DNA of 64,000 nt from Tepidisphaera sp. (GTDB taxonomy: Bacteria > Planctomycetota > Phycisphaerae > Phycisphaerales > UBA1924): positions 467,093-531,092 of the forward strand of contig WGNV01000001.1 in NCBI GenBank assembly GCA_016124375.1, in the 5' to 3' direction. Below, one piece after another: positions 9,618 through 18,235 of this stretch (its first letter is position 1; each line of letters opens with the position of its first letter). The position numbers and the translations under genes were made by a program. The notes under the pieces were generated by a model. That model had not been told where the DNA came from, ran no database searches, and saw only the letters and a list, made by a program, of their open reading frames with translations.

Positions 9618-11219
9618 ATGAAGCTTCTCAACCACCTTCTGGGTCTTTCTTCCGCCCCCCGCCCCAATCACGATGGCTTCGAGCCGCTCGAAAGCCGCCA
9701 GTTGCTCGCGGCCGACCTTTCGGTCGCCCTCGGTCCCGTCACGAACCCCTTCAAGGGCAACACCGACCGGGTGCAGGCGCAGGTCATCGTCACCAACGTG
9801 GGCGATGAGACCTTCAAGGCGCCCCGAAACGCCGTCGTCGAGTTGTATCTCTCGGCCGACAGCACCTTTGACGCCTCGACGGACGTGCTTTTCGCATCCC
9901 TCAAGCTTTCCAGCCTCTCCCGGGGCGCCAGCAAAAAGCTCAAGCTCGATGTTCCCGAGCCCAAACTGCTGAACCCGGCCAGCGGCCCGTCCCTGCCCGC
10001 CGGCAACTACAACGTCATCGCCCGCATCTCCGGGCTCGACTCCAATTCCGCCAACGACATCGCGGTGGGCAGCGGCTCGGTCGCCGTCGATTACAACTTC
10101 GGCCTGCGGGATCGCGCCAAGGTCTCGCTCGCCCTGCCGCTGGCCGACGGCACCACCATCACCCTGCGAATCAACGACAGGGGCACCGGCACCGTCACGA
10201 GCGACAACGGGCACATCATCGTCACGCTGCTCAGCGGCGGCACCCGCTCCGAGCTGGTCATCAGCAGCAACGCCAAGGGCCGCACCACCTCGACCATCGA
10301 CGGGCTCATCATCAGCGACGTGGTCAAGCGCGTCATCGCCGACAAGATCACCGTCAACGGCAGCGTGGTGATCAATGGCGGGCTGGCCAGCATCTCGCTC
10401 GGCGGGCTGACCAACGGCAGCATCTCGTACGCCGCCACCAACTTCGGGTTCTTCAGCTTCCAGCGCAACACCTTCAGCGTGGGCGAGGTGCGCGACTCCA
10501 TCATCTCGACCGACGTGCCCCTGGCCGAACTGCACATCACCCGCTGGATCGACACCAACGGCGGGGGCGATCGCCTGGTCGCACCCTCCATCGGCGCCAT
10601 CACCTCCTTGGGCGATTTCCAGCCCTCGGTCACCATCTCCAGCCGCACGCCCAAGGACCCCTATTCGATCATCACCGCCAACATCAAGGGGCGGATCAGC
10701 GGCTCATGGGACCTGGCCTTCGGCGTCCGGCGCTTCCAGGCCGGGCCCATCACCAACGACTTCAAGGCCACGTTCGGTGGCAACATCGACACGTTCAATG
10801 TGAACGGCAACTTCGAGGGGCTGGTGGCCGCGCCCAACATCAACCACCTCTTCGTGACCGGCGACCTGCGCGGGGCCAGCATCCTGGTGGGCACCACCCT
10901 GGGCAACGACGTGCTGCTGGGCGGCACGGGCAACGCCGCCGACAGCTTTACCGCCGGCCGCCTGGGAGACTTCACCGTCCGGGGTTCGGTCATCAACTCG
11001 CTCATCGCCTCGGGCCTCAACCCGGTCGACAACATCTACCTCAACGGCAACGACACGCTCGCCAACAACAGCAGCATCGGGCGCATCCAGATCTACAAGA
11101 ACCTGGTCAACTCCCACTTCGCCGCGGCTTCTCTCCCCTCCACCGTGCGAATCCTCTATAACAGCCGCGTCTCGACCGCCAACAACCCCTCCTTCCTCAC
11201 CATCCAGGCGGGCGGCTGA
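9618..11219 (+). CDS. LEPR-XLL-like surface protein with CARDB-like domain
   Basis: Near the N-terminus (residues 24-31) is LESRQLLA, resembling the LEPR-x-LL sorting-type motif common on planctomycete cell-surface proteins, here with Ser in place of Pro. Residues 33-165 look like a CARDB-type beta-sandwich (DLSVALGP, AQVIVTNVGDETF, GNYNVIARI). The remainder of the 533-residue protein is beta-rich, low in cysteine, and repetitive in short Gly/Asn/Ser turns, as in right-handed beta-helix or adhesin-like proteins. No conventional signal peptide precedes the motif. A large extracellular structural protein is inferred; no catalytic motif was seen. It lies 19 bases before lpxC. Confidence 0.7.
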   Translation: MKLLNHLLGLSSAPRPNHDGFEPLESRQLLAADLSVALGPVTNPFKGNTDRVQAQVIVTNVGDETFKAPRNAVVELYLSADSTFDASTDVLFASLKLSSLSRGASKKLKLDVPEPKLLNPASGPSLPAGNYNVIARISGLDSNSANDIAVGSGSVAVDYNFGLRDRAKVSLALPLADGTTITLRINDRGTGTVTSDNGHIIVTLLSGGTRSELVISSNAKGRTTSTIDGLIISDVVKRVIADKITVNGSVVINGGLASISLGGLTNGSISYAATNFGFFSFQRNTFSVGEVRDSIISTDVPLAELHITRWIDTNGGGDRLVAPSIGAITSLGDFQPSVTISSRTPKDPYSIITANIKGRISGSWDLAFGVRRFQAGPITNDFKATFGGNIDTFNVNGNFEGLVAAPNINHLFVTGDLRGASILVGTTLGNDVLLGGTGNAADSFTAGRLGDFTVRGSVINSLIASGLNPVDNIYLNGNDTLANNSSIGRIQIYKNLVNSHFAAASLPSTVRILYNSRVSTANNPSFLTIQAGG

Positions 11220-11238
11220 TCGCGTACCGTCCAACGCG

Positions 11239-12060
11239 ATGACCCCGACGCCCATCACCGGCCACGGCGCGTTCAGCGGCAAGCCCGGCACGCTCACCCT
11301 CCAGCCCGGCGCAGGTCTGCAGTGGCGCGACGCCGGCGGCGACACGCTCTCCGCCCTGGTGGCCCACGTCTCGAGCGACCACGCCTGGACCGGCCTGCCA
11401 CCCAGCGTCCCGATCCGCAACACCACCCTCCGCTCCAGCCGCCGCGTCTACGCGACCATCGAGCACGTGATGGGCGCGCTCGCCGGGCTGGGCGTGTGGA
11501 ACGCTGGCATGATTCTCGAAGGCCCCGAAGTGCCGATCCTGGACGGATCGGCGCGGGCGTTCGCGCAAGCCGCCCGGGCGCTGCCCAAGGGCGCGCCCGA
11601 GCCCCTGGTGCTTCGCGAACCCGTCGAAGTCCGCGCGGGCGAGGCGTCGATCCGCGCCACGCCCCTGGCCCCGGGTGAGCCACTCGAATACACCTACCAA
11701 CTCGATTACGGCCCCGCGTCCCCCCTGCCCGCGCAGCAGGCGTCGTGGCGGGGCGATCCTCACGACTTCGAAGCCACCATCGCCCCGGCGCGCACGTTTT
11801 CGCTCCGGCGCGAGGCTGAAATGGCCCAGAGCCTGGGCCTGTTCCGGCACCTCAGCCCCGAGGACCTTGTCGTGGTGGGCGACGACGGCACGCCGATCCG
11901 CAATGCCTGGCGTTTCGAGCACGAGCCGGCCAGGCACAAGCTGCTCGACCTGATCGGAGACCTTGCCCTGCTGGGGCGCCCGCTGCACGCCAGGGTCGTT
12001 GCGACCCGCTCCGGACACGCCCTGACCCACGAGTTCTGCCGTCGGGTGCTGGGTTTGTGA
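11239..12060 (+). CDS. lpxC: UDP-3-O-acyl-N-acetylglucosamine deacetylase
   Basis: LpxC removes the acetyl group from UDP-3-O-acyl-GlcNAc, the committed step of lipid A synthesis in the cytoplasm. The 273-residue protein carries the family hallmarks: TIEHVMGAL (73-81) with zinc ligand His76 and catalytic Glu75, EGPEVPILDGSA (94-105), FRHLSPEDL after EAEMAQSLGLF, RHKLLDLIGD with zinc ligands His233 and Asp237, and SGHALTHEF with His260. It is a little shorter than the roughly 300-residue proteobacterial enzyme. TACCGT (11225-11230) lies eight bases before the ATG, suggesting a leaderless transcript. Its presence indicates that the cell makes an LPS-type outer membrane. Confidence 0.93.
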   Translation: MTPTPITGHGAFSGKPGTLTLQPGAGLQWRDAGGDTLSALVAHVSSDHAWTGLPPSVPIRNTTLRSSRRVYATIEHVMGALAGLGVWNAGMILEGPEVPILDGSARAFAQAARALPKGAPEPLVLREPVEVRAGEASIRATPLAPGEPLEYTYQLDYGPASPLPAQQASWRGDPHDFEATIAPARTFSLRREAEMAQSLGLFRHLSPEDLVVVGDDGTPIRNAWRFEHEPARHKLLDLIGDLALLGRPLHARVVATRSGHALTHEFCRRVLGL

Positions 12061-12098
12061 ACTCCGGAGAACCGTCCGCGCCGCGACGGGATTGATGT

Positions 12099-13124
12099 CT
12101 ATCGCGACCTTGATCGACGCACCGGAGTCATCTTGGGTCTGGCCCGCGAAGGCGCGGCTTCGTCAGCGATGACGTCCGGAACGCTCGCGAACCGATTCAT
12201 CGCGTGCTGGCTCGCGCTGCGGGGAGAGTGAATGCCGCTGGGCGGGGGCGGCACCTCCGGCGGGCGGATCGGTCCCTTCAGCATCCGATCGAAAGCGCGC
12301 CCGGCGTTGTCCTTGGAATACTCGCACCCGATGAATCGCCGCCCCAGCGCCCGGGCGATCACCCCGGTGGTGCCGCTGCCCAGGAACGGATCCAGCACCA
12401 GGTCGCCGGGATTGCTGCACGACAGGATGACGCGGGCCAGGTACACCTCGGGCAACTGGTTGTCGTGGCCCGGGCGGCGTTCCTTGTTGTTCCCCTGGAT
12501 CCGCCCCCAGTACTGCCCGTACCACACGTCCATCGGCACGCGCTTGCCGCTGGGCATGCCGTCCTTCTTGCTCAATGTCCGCGGGTCAAAGTACGTCGTC
12601 GCCCGGTCGCTGGCCTCCAGCACGCGCTCCGGGCGCCACGTGCGTCCGCCCGGCTGGTTCTCGTTGAATCCGCCCGGCTTCACGAAGTACAACGCGTGCA
12701 CCTTGCTGTTGATGAACCGGGCCTTGGTGTTCTGCCCAAACCGGTAATGCCAGATGCACCAGTTCTCCATCTCCAGCGCCGGCTGCCCCGGACCGGCGTC
12801 GGTCTTCAGGTGCATCACGATCTCGGCGGCGGTGTCGTCGGGGATGTTGATCCAGAACGCCCCGCCCGGGCGCAGCGCCGCGCGGCACAGGTTGAGCCAC
12901 TCGCGGGTGAACTGCAGGTAGTCCTCGCGGGGCATCGAATCATCCCACTTGTCGTACGCCCGGTTCCAGTTGAAGGGCGGATCCGCGAAGACCAGGTCCA
13001 CGCTCCCGCGCTGGACTTCGGGCAGGCTCGCCAGAATCCGGCGGCAATCGCCCACCCACACCCGGCTGGCTCCGTCGTCGGTCGCAAAGTTGGGCTCAGG
13101 TGCGCGCACGCCGTGGGGTTTCAT
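12099..13124 (-). CDS. solitary site-specific DNA methyltransferase (N6-adenine or N4-cytosine type)
   Basis: The protein has the catalytic motif IV DPPF (about residues 48-51) before the AdoMet-binding motif DPFLGSGTTG (about 245-254), the beta-class order seen in CcrM/HinfI-like enzymes. DPPF suggests N6-adenine methylation; DPP with other residues can also mean N4-cytosine. The start at ATG 13124 is preferred over TTG 13136 because TATCTT (13135-13140) lies ten bases upstream and would overlap the longer start. No restriction endonuclease or specificity gene lies nearby, so a regulatory or epigenetic role is possible. It is convergent with lpxC and divergent from the helicase gene. The recognition sequence cannot be read from the protein. 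Confidence 0.88.
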   Translation of the reverse strand: MKPHGVRAPEPNFATDDGASRVWVGDCRRILASLPEVQRGSVDLVFADPPFNWNRAYDKWDDSMPREDYLQFTREWLNLCRAALRPGGAFWINIPDDTAAEIVMHLKTDAGPGQPALEMENWCIWHYRFGQNTKARFINSKVHALYFVKPGGFNENQPGGRTWRPERVLEASDRATTYFDPRTLSKKDGMPSGKRVPMDVWYGQYWGRIQGNNKERRPGHDNQLPEVYLARVILSCSNPGDLVLDPFLGSGTTGVIARALGRRFIGCEYSKDNAGRAFDRMLKGPIRPPEVPPPPSGIHSPRSASQHAMNRFASVPDVIADEAAPSRARPKMTPVRRSRSR

Positions 13125-13397
13125 GGGCAGGCTCAAGATACGCAGCCCTCATCCGCCCTGCACGCCGAAACCCGCCCCAGCCGACACCCCGGACTCGATT
13201 CTTCGCCGCGAAAAAAGACCCGCTACGCCCCAAACTCATCCCTTCCGGCCCCCTACTATTCCGGGTTAGGACGTGGCCGCCGGGTCGTGACATTGTGAGC
13301 GCCGAAGTCTCGGCGCGACGACCCCGGACGCCCGACCCCGGCCCCGCCCCATCGGGGCGATCGCGCCGGGATTGGGTGAGCGTCCCATGGAACCTCA

Positions 13398-14912
13398 ATG
13401 ACGACGCTCCCGATCATGACCAACGTCGAGCCCGAACACCCCAACCAGCCCGCGGCCACTCCCGACACCGCCCCCGTCGTGCCGGGCGACCCCCACGCCG
13501 AACATTACGTCCCCGCGACTCCGGTCAAGGGCGAGATCTTCGACGAGGCCCAGCGCTTCGCCGACTTGGGTCTGCGCTCCAGCGTCTTGAAGGGCTGCGA
13601 CGATTGCGGCTTCAAGCACCCGACCGTCACTCAGGCCAACTTCATCCCGCCGATCATGGCCGGTCGCGACGTCCTGGGCCAGGCCAAGACCGGCACGGGC
13701 AAGACCGCCGCCTTCGGCCTGCCCCTGCTGCACGGCCTGGACAAGGACACCCCCTTCCAGGCCCTCGTGCTCGCCCCGACCCGCGAACTGGCCATCCAGA
13801 TCACCCACGAGATCAACGAACTGGGCGTGCACACGCCCATCAAGGCGATGACGCTCTACGGCGGCCAGGCCGTGCAGGCCCAGGCCGACAAGCTCAAGCG
13901 CGGAGCCCAGATCATCGTCGGCACCCCGGGCCGCGTGATGGACATGCTCGAACGCGGGCACCTGCACTTCAACAACATCAAGTCGGTCGTCTTGGACGAG
14001 GTCGACCGGATGCTCGACATCGGCTTCCGCGAGGACATCCGCAAGATCCTCGAGCAGACGCCCAAGGAACGCCAGACCGTCTTCGTCTCGGCGACCATCT
14101 CGCCCGACATCGAAAAGCTCGCCCGGCGCTACCTGCGCGACCCCGAAAAGATCGTCGTCGCCAGCGGCTCACTCACCGTGAGCATGGTCAAGCAGTTTTA
14201 CATGTCCGTCAATCAGTGGGACAAGAAACGCCTGCTGCTGCACCTGCTGCGCCATGAAGAGCCCGCGCTCACGCTCATCTTCTGCCGCCTGAAGCGCAGC
14301 GTCGACGAGATCGCCAAGGGTCTCACCCAGCGCGGCATCGAGTCTTTCGCCATTCACGGCGACATGCCCCAGGGCAAGCGCAACACCGTCATGCAGCGCC
14401 TGCGCGACGGGGGCCTGCGGGTCCTGGTCGCCAGCGACTTGGCCAGCCGCGGGATCGACGTCGAGGGCGTCACCCACGTCATCAACTTCGACATCCCCGA
14501 AGACCCCGAGGTGTATGTGCACCGCATCGGGCGCACCGCCCGCGCCGGTCGGGGAGGCATCGCCTGGACCTTCGTCACCCCCGAGCAGGGCGAGCTGCTC
14601 ACCAATGTCGAGAACCTCATCAACGCCGAGGTGCCCAAGCTCGACTACCCGGACTTCAAGCCCTCCGACGCCCCGGAAGGCTGGCGCCCCGAACTGCCCG
14701 GGGGCCGTCGCAGCGGCGGGCTGACCATCGTGGGCGCTCCCGACGCCCCGCCGCCGCCCCCACCCAAGCAGAACCGCGTCGAGCAGGTGATGAACATGCC
14801 CCTGCCCGCCGCCGAACCCGACAAGATCGACCAGACCAAGTTCCCCGGGGGTGTCGTGCCCACCAAGATGCCGCCCAAGCGGCTGATCAGAGGATTCAAG
14901 CGCAGCCGCTAG
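13398..14912 (+). CDS. DEAD-box-family ATP-dependent RNA helicase with a DEVD box
   Basis: It unwinds RNA duplexes or remodels ribonucleoproteins using ATP. The order of motifs is normal: Q-motif-like region (KHPTVTQ, 73-79), motif I AKTGTGKT (96-103), Ia PTREL (127-131), Ib TPGR, motif II DEVD (200-203), motif III SAT (231-233), motif V RGIDV (351-355) and motif VI HRIGRTARAG (375-384). Motif II has Val where the family has Ala. The last 90 residues are a Pro/Lys-rich tail that could bind RNA. Start codons at 13398 and 13416 are both possible. A TACTAT box lies at about 13254-13259. Substrate unknown. Confidence 0.93.
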   Translation: MTTLPIMTNVEPEHPNQPAATPDTAPVVPGDPHAEHYVPATPVKGEIFDEAQRFADLGLRSSVLKGCDDCGFKHPTVTQANFIPPIMAGRDVLGQAKTGTGKTAAFGLPLLHGLDKDTPFQALVLAPTRELAIQITHEINELGVHTPIKAMTLYGGQAVQAQADKLKRGAQIIVGTPGRVMDMLERGHLHFNNIKSVVLDEVDRMLDIGFREDIRKILEQTPKERQTVFVSATISPDIEKLARRYLRDPEKIVVASGSLTVSMVKQFYMSVNQWDKKRLLLHLLRHEEPALTLIFCRLKRSVDEIAKGLTQRGIESFAIHGDMPQGKRNTVMQRLRDGGLRVLVASDLASRGIDVEGVTHVINFDIPEDPEVYVHRIGRTARAGRGGIAWTFVTPEQGELLTNVENLINAEVPKLDYPDFKPSDAPEGWRPELPGGRRSGGLTIVGAPDAPPPPPPKQNRVEQVMNMPLPAAEPDKIDQTKFPGGVVPTKMPPKRLIRGFKRSR

Positions 14913-15037
14913 CGACGGGCCCCTCGTCGCAGCGCATCTGTGTTCGAACGAACTCCGGACCTGGCACCGTCGCTCGACCCCCGTGTCCCGAATCAGATTC
15001 TTGAGTTTTCGGCCGGACGCAACACAGGAGACCTCCG

Positions 15038-17224
15038 ATGAACCACGCCCGCCTGCTTTCGTCTTCGCTTCTTGTGTGTTCGTCGATGCTGGCCACCGTC
15101 GCCCTCGCCGGCGGCCCGCCCGAGACGCCCAAGCACCCCGTCACCGACGAACTGCATGGCGTCAAGATCGTCGACGACTACCGATGGCTCGAAAACTGGG
15201 ATGACCCCGCGGTCAAGGCGTGGTCCGACGCCCAGAACCAGTACGCCCGCTCCGTGCTCGACGCCATGCCCAACGTCGAGGAGATCCGCAAGGACGTCTC
15301 CAAGATCCTGTCCGCCTCCAGCGTGTCCTACGGCTCACTCTCGCCCCGCGAGCACGAGGTCTTCGCCCTCAAGCGCCAGCCCCCCAAGCAGCAGCCCTTC
15401 ATCGTCGCCATGCCCGACGCCGCCCACCCCGATCAGGAACGCGTCGTCGTCGATCCGACCGTGATCGACCCCACCGGCGGCACCTCCATCGACTGGTACG
15501 AGGCCTCGCCCGACGGCTCGATGGTTGCCGTGTCCCTCTCCAAGGGAGGCAGCGAATCCGGCGACGTGCACATCTTCGACACCAAGACCGGCAAGCAGGT
15601 GCACGAGGTCATCACCCGCGTCAACGGCGGCACCGCCGGCGGGTCGCTCGCCTGGGCGCCCGACAGCAAGAGCTTCTTCTACACCCGCTACCCCCGCCAA
15701 GGCGAACGCCCCGAGGCCGACATGGACTTCTACATGCAGGTCTATCACCACACCCTCGGCGATGATCCCTCCAAAGACCACTACGAACTCGGCAAGGACT
15801 TCCCCAAGATCGCCGAGATCATGCTCGACTGCGCTCCCAGCGGGGCCGTGCTGGCCAGCATGCAGAAGGGCGACGGGGGTGAGTTCCAGCACTACCTGCG
15901 CACGCTCGATGGCCAGTGGCAGCAGCTCGACAAGTACGAAGACCGCATCGTGCAGGCCGTGCTCCACGGCGAGGGCAAGAACGTCGGCGTCTACATGGTC
16001 AGCCGCGATCACGCGCTGCGTGGCAAACTGCTCCGCCTCGACTGCCCGGTGGCCGCCGGCCCCGCCCCGGCCCTCTCCAAGGCCGTCACGCTGATCCCCG
16101 AGGGCGAAGACACGCTGGTCTCCGCCTTCGCCGAGGACACCGGCAACCTCGCCATCACCCAGCACGCGATCATCGCCGAGTACCAGACCGGCGGCCCCAG
16201 CGAGTTCCGCGTCTTCGACCTCGAAGGCAAGTCCAAGGGCACCCCCAAGCAGCTGCCCATCGGCTCGGTCGGGGGCGTCGCGGTGATGAACGCCGCCAAG
16301 GACCAGGCGATCTTCTCCAATGTCAGCTACGTCCAGCCCCAGGCGTGGTACACCTTGGATGCGGCCGATCTGGCCGTCGCCAAGACCAAACTCGCCCAGA
16401 CCTCGCCCGTGGATTTTTCGGACATCGAGGTGACGCGAGAGTTCGCCACGAGCAAGGACGGCACCAAGATCCCCGTCAACATCCTCCGCAAGAAGGGCGT
16501 GAAGCCCAACGGCAAGAACCCCTGCCTGGTCACGGCCTATGGCGGCTACGGCGTCAACATCACCCCCGCCTTCAGGCCCCAGAATCGCGTGCTTCTGGAT
16601 CAAGGCTTCGTGTGGGCCGAAGCCAACATTCGCGGCGGTGGTGAATATGGCGAGGCTTGGCACCAGGCCGGCAACCTCACCCGCAAGCAAAACGTATTTG
16701 ACGACATGATCGCCGCCGTCGAGTTCATGCAGCAGAAGGGCTACACCAGCCCGGCCCACACCGCCATCATCGGCGGCAGCAACGGGGGCCTGCTCATGGG
16801 CGCCGTGCTCACCCAGCGGCCTGATCTCTTGAAGGCCGTCGTCAGCAGCGTGGGCATCTACGACATGCTTCGCGTCGAGCTCAGCCCCAACGGCGCGTTC
16901 AACGTCACCGAGTTCGGCACCGTGAAGGACGAGGCCCAGTTCAAGGCCCTCTACGCCTACAGCCCATACCACCACGTCAAGGAAGGCGTGAAGTATCCGC
17001 CCGTGCTCTTCCTGACCGGCGCCAACGACCCGCGCGTGGACCCGATGCAGAGCCGCAAGATGACCGCCAGGCTGCAGGCCGTGGGCTCGACGGTGCTGCT
17101 GCGGACCAGCGCCAACAGCGGGCACGGCATCGGCACGGCGCTCTCCGAGCGCATCGAGCAGACCGTGGACATCGACGCGTTTCTCTTTCATGAGCTGGGC
17201 GTGAACTACGCCTACAGCAAGTAG
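15038..17224 (+). CDS. prolyl oligopeptidase family serine peptidase (S9A)
   Basis: It cleaves short peptides, typically after proline. The 728-residue size matches the family. An N-terminal signal-like segment (residues 1-25, ending LAGG) implies a periplasmic location. The N-terminal propeller is followed by an alpha/beta hydrolase domain with nucleophile Ser581 in GGSNGG, Asp664 in GANDPRVDP and His696 in NSGHGIG, so the catalytic triad is complete. The N-terminal signature HPVTDELHGVKIVDDYRWLE (about 30-50) is typical. GGAGACC precedes the ATG. The next gene begins 42 bases downstream on the same strand. Confidence 0.93.
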   Translation: MNHARLLSSSLLVCSSMLATVALAGGPPETPKHPVTDELHGVKIVDDYRWLENWDDPAVKAWSDAQNQYARSVLDAMPNVEEIRKDVSKILSASSVSYGSLSPREHEVFALKRQPPKQQPFIVAMPDAAHPDQERVVVDPTVIDPTGGTSIDWYEASPDGSMVAVSLSKGGSESGDVHIFDTKTGKQVHEVITRVNGGTAGGSLAWAPDSKSFFYTRYPRQGERPEADMDFYMQVYHHTLGDDPSKDHYELGKDFPKIAEIMLDCAPSGAVLASMQKGDGGEFQHYLRTLDGQWQQLDKYEDRIVQAVLHGEGKNVGVYMVSRDHALRGKLLRLDCPVAAGPAPALSKAVTLIPEGEDTLVSAFAEDTGNLAITQHAIIAEYQTGGPSEFRVFDLEGKSKGTPKQLPIGSVGGVAVMNAAKDQAIFSNVSYVQPQAWYTLDAADLAVAKTKLAQTSPVDFSDIEVTREFATSKDGTKIPVNILRKKGVKPNGKNPCLVTAYGGYGVNITPAFRPQNRVLLDQGFVWAEANIRGGGEYGEAWHQAGNLTRKQNVFDDMIAAVEFMQQKGYTSPAHTAIIGGSNGGLLMGAVLTQRPDLLKAVVSSVGIYDMLRVELSPNGAFNVTEFGTVKDEAQFKALYAYSPYHHVKEGVKYPPVLFLTGANDPRVDPMQSRKMTARLQAVGSTVLLRTSANSGHGIGTALSERIEQTVDIDAFLFHELGVNYAYSK

Positions 17225-17266
17225 GCCCTACACCACGACGCCGATCGGCCGACCAAGGAGTGCCTT

Positions 17267-17683
17267 GTGCCGCAAACCCCCAGCAAGCTTCAGAGCGCCT
17301 CCCAGCGCGCCCAGGCGGGCGAAGCCGCCGAGCGAAAAAAACGCCTGATCCTGGGCGTCAGCGCGGGCGTCGTCCTTCTGGCCTGTGGAATTTATCTCAC
17401 GTTCGCCTTCAAGCGTGCCCTCTATGGCCGGACCGTCGTCGTCGAGCCGAGCCAGGAGGCGATCGACGCCGCCCGTCCCTTCGCAGAGGACTACACCACC
17501 CTCGAAGCCATGTCCTTGCCCGATCTTGAGCGCGAGCTCCAGAGTCGACAGGCCAGCGCCGCCGCGGCCGTCCGCACCAACCCGCAGAAAATCGGCGAAC
17601 TCGAAGCCGCCGTCGACCGCTGCCACGAAATCCTCAGCCGAAAGCGCCTCGAAGCCTCCAAAGCCGACGCCGGCACGAAGTAA
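17267..17683 (+). CDS. small single-span membrane protein
   Basis: The GTG at 17267 has GGAG six bases upstream, which decides the start. The 138-residue product has a basic N-terminus, one transmembrane segment at about residues 27-46 (LILGVSAGVVLLACGIYLTF) and an alpha-helical, charged C-terminal half likely to form a coiled coil (ERELQSRQASAAAAVRT to the end). No family recognised. It follows the peptidase gene closely and precedes another small gene by 23 bases, so the three may be cotranscribed. Confidence 0.65.
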   Translation: MPQTPSKLQSASQRAQAGEAAERKKRLILGVSAGVVLLACGIYLTFAFKRALYGRTVVVEPSQEAIDAARPFAEDYTTLEAMSLPDLERELQSRQASAAAAVRTNPQKIGELEAAVDRCHEILSRKRLEASKADAGTK

Positions 17684-17706
17684 CCCCGGCGCCAGGCCCA
17701 GCCGCC

Positions 17707-17964
17707 ATGCCCGCCAAGCCTTCCACACCCTCCTCGCGCACCAAGCCCCGGGGCGTCTTCTTCGGGGTCGGCGCCATGCTCGGGCACGTGATCAAGGGCG
17801 TCAAAACCCCTGTCCCGCCCAAGCCCCGTGTCGTTCGCGAAGAGATCATCGAGCAGCCCGTCGACCTCCCCCAGGGCCGCGTCGTGCTCCGCCGCACCGT
17901 GCGGGATGAGGTCGTGCCCACGCCGCCGCCGCCCAGCCAGCGCCCCAAGCCCCGCGGCTCGTGA
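17707..17964 (+). CDS. short proline/arginine-rich protein of unknown function
   Basis: The 85-residue product begins with a basic Ser/Pro-rich stretch, has a hydrophobic patch (GVFFGVGAMLGHVI, about 16-29), then a Val/Arg/Glu-rich segment that looks like alternating beta strand (VVREEIIEQPVD, RVVLRRTVRDEVV) and a proline-rich end. No Shine-Dalgarno sequence is evident. Colinearity with the preceding gene is the main argument that it is real; no homology is recognised. Confidence 0.45.
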   Translation: MPAKPSTPSSRTKPRGVFFGVGAMLGHVIKGVKTPVPPKPRVVREEIIEQPVDLPQGRVVLRRTVRDEVVPTPPPPSQRPKPRGS

Positions 17965-18235
17965 TGCTCCTCATTCGCGCGAGCCGCGTGATTCTCGCCC
18001 GCCGCCAGCGGGGGGTCGAGCTCCAGAGTTCCACGCATTTTCGTCCCATAAACACACGCTTCCTCGCCCGCGGCGTGCGATCGATCTCCCCGTCGGTCTC
18101 ACGCTGATTTGTTTTTGCAAACGCATCTTTTTCTGCTAGCGTGCATCGAAGTTTGCAGGCCGAGCACCTGCTCACCACAGCACCCCGGGTTGGCGCCTGC
18201 TGTTCTCGCCTCCCCTCTTTGGAGACGAAGCCGCC
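17965..18235 (+). promoter_or_regulatory. intergenic region with extended -10 promoter
   Basis: Within this 271-base gap TTGCAA (18115-18120) and TAGCGT (18137-18142) are 16 bases apart, and TGC directly precedes the -10 hexamer as in an extended -10 promoter. The surrounding 40 bases are T-rich, unlike the rest. It would serve the large gene at 18236, whose ATG has GGAGACG upstream. No gene is seen in the gap. Confidence 0.5.

Noticed and set aside
9420..10535. Long N-terminal extension of the small membrane protein frame
   Set aside because: It overlaps the LEPR-XLL-like gene on the other strand and reads as His/Gly/Val low complexity; only the last 93 codons look real.
13137..13397. Confident promoter for the helicase gene
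   Set aside because: TACTAT near 13254 resembles a -10 but no -35 stands at proper spacing, so no promoter is annotated.
15335..17191. 618-codon minus-strand frame opposite the prolyl oligopeptidase
   Set aside because: Shadow of a gene with a full catalytic triad; no recognisable domain in the antisense product.
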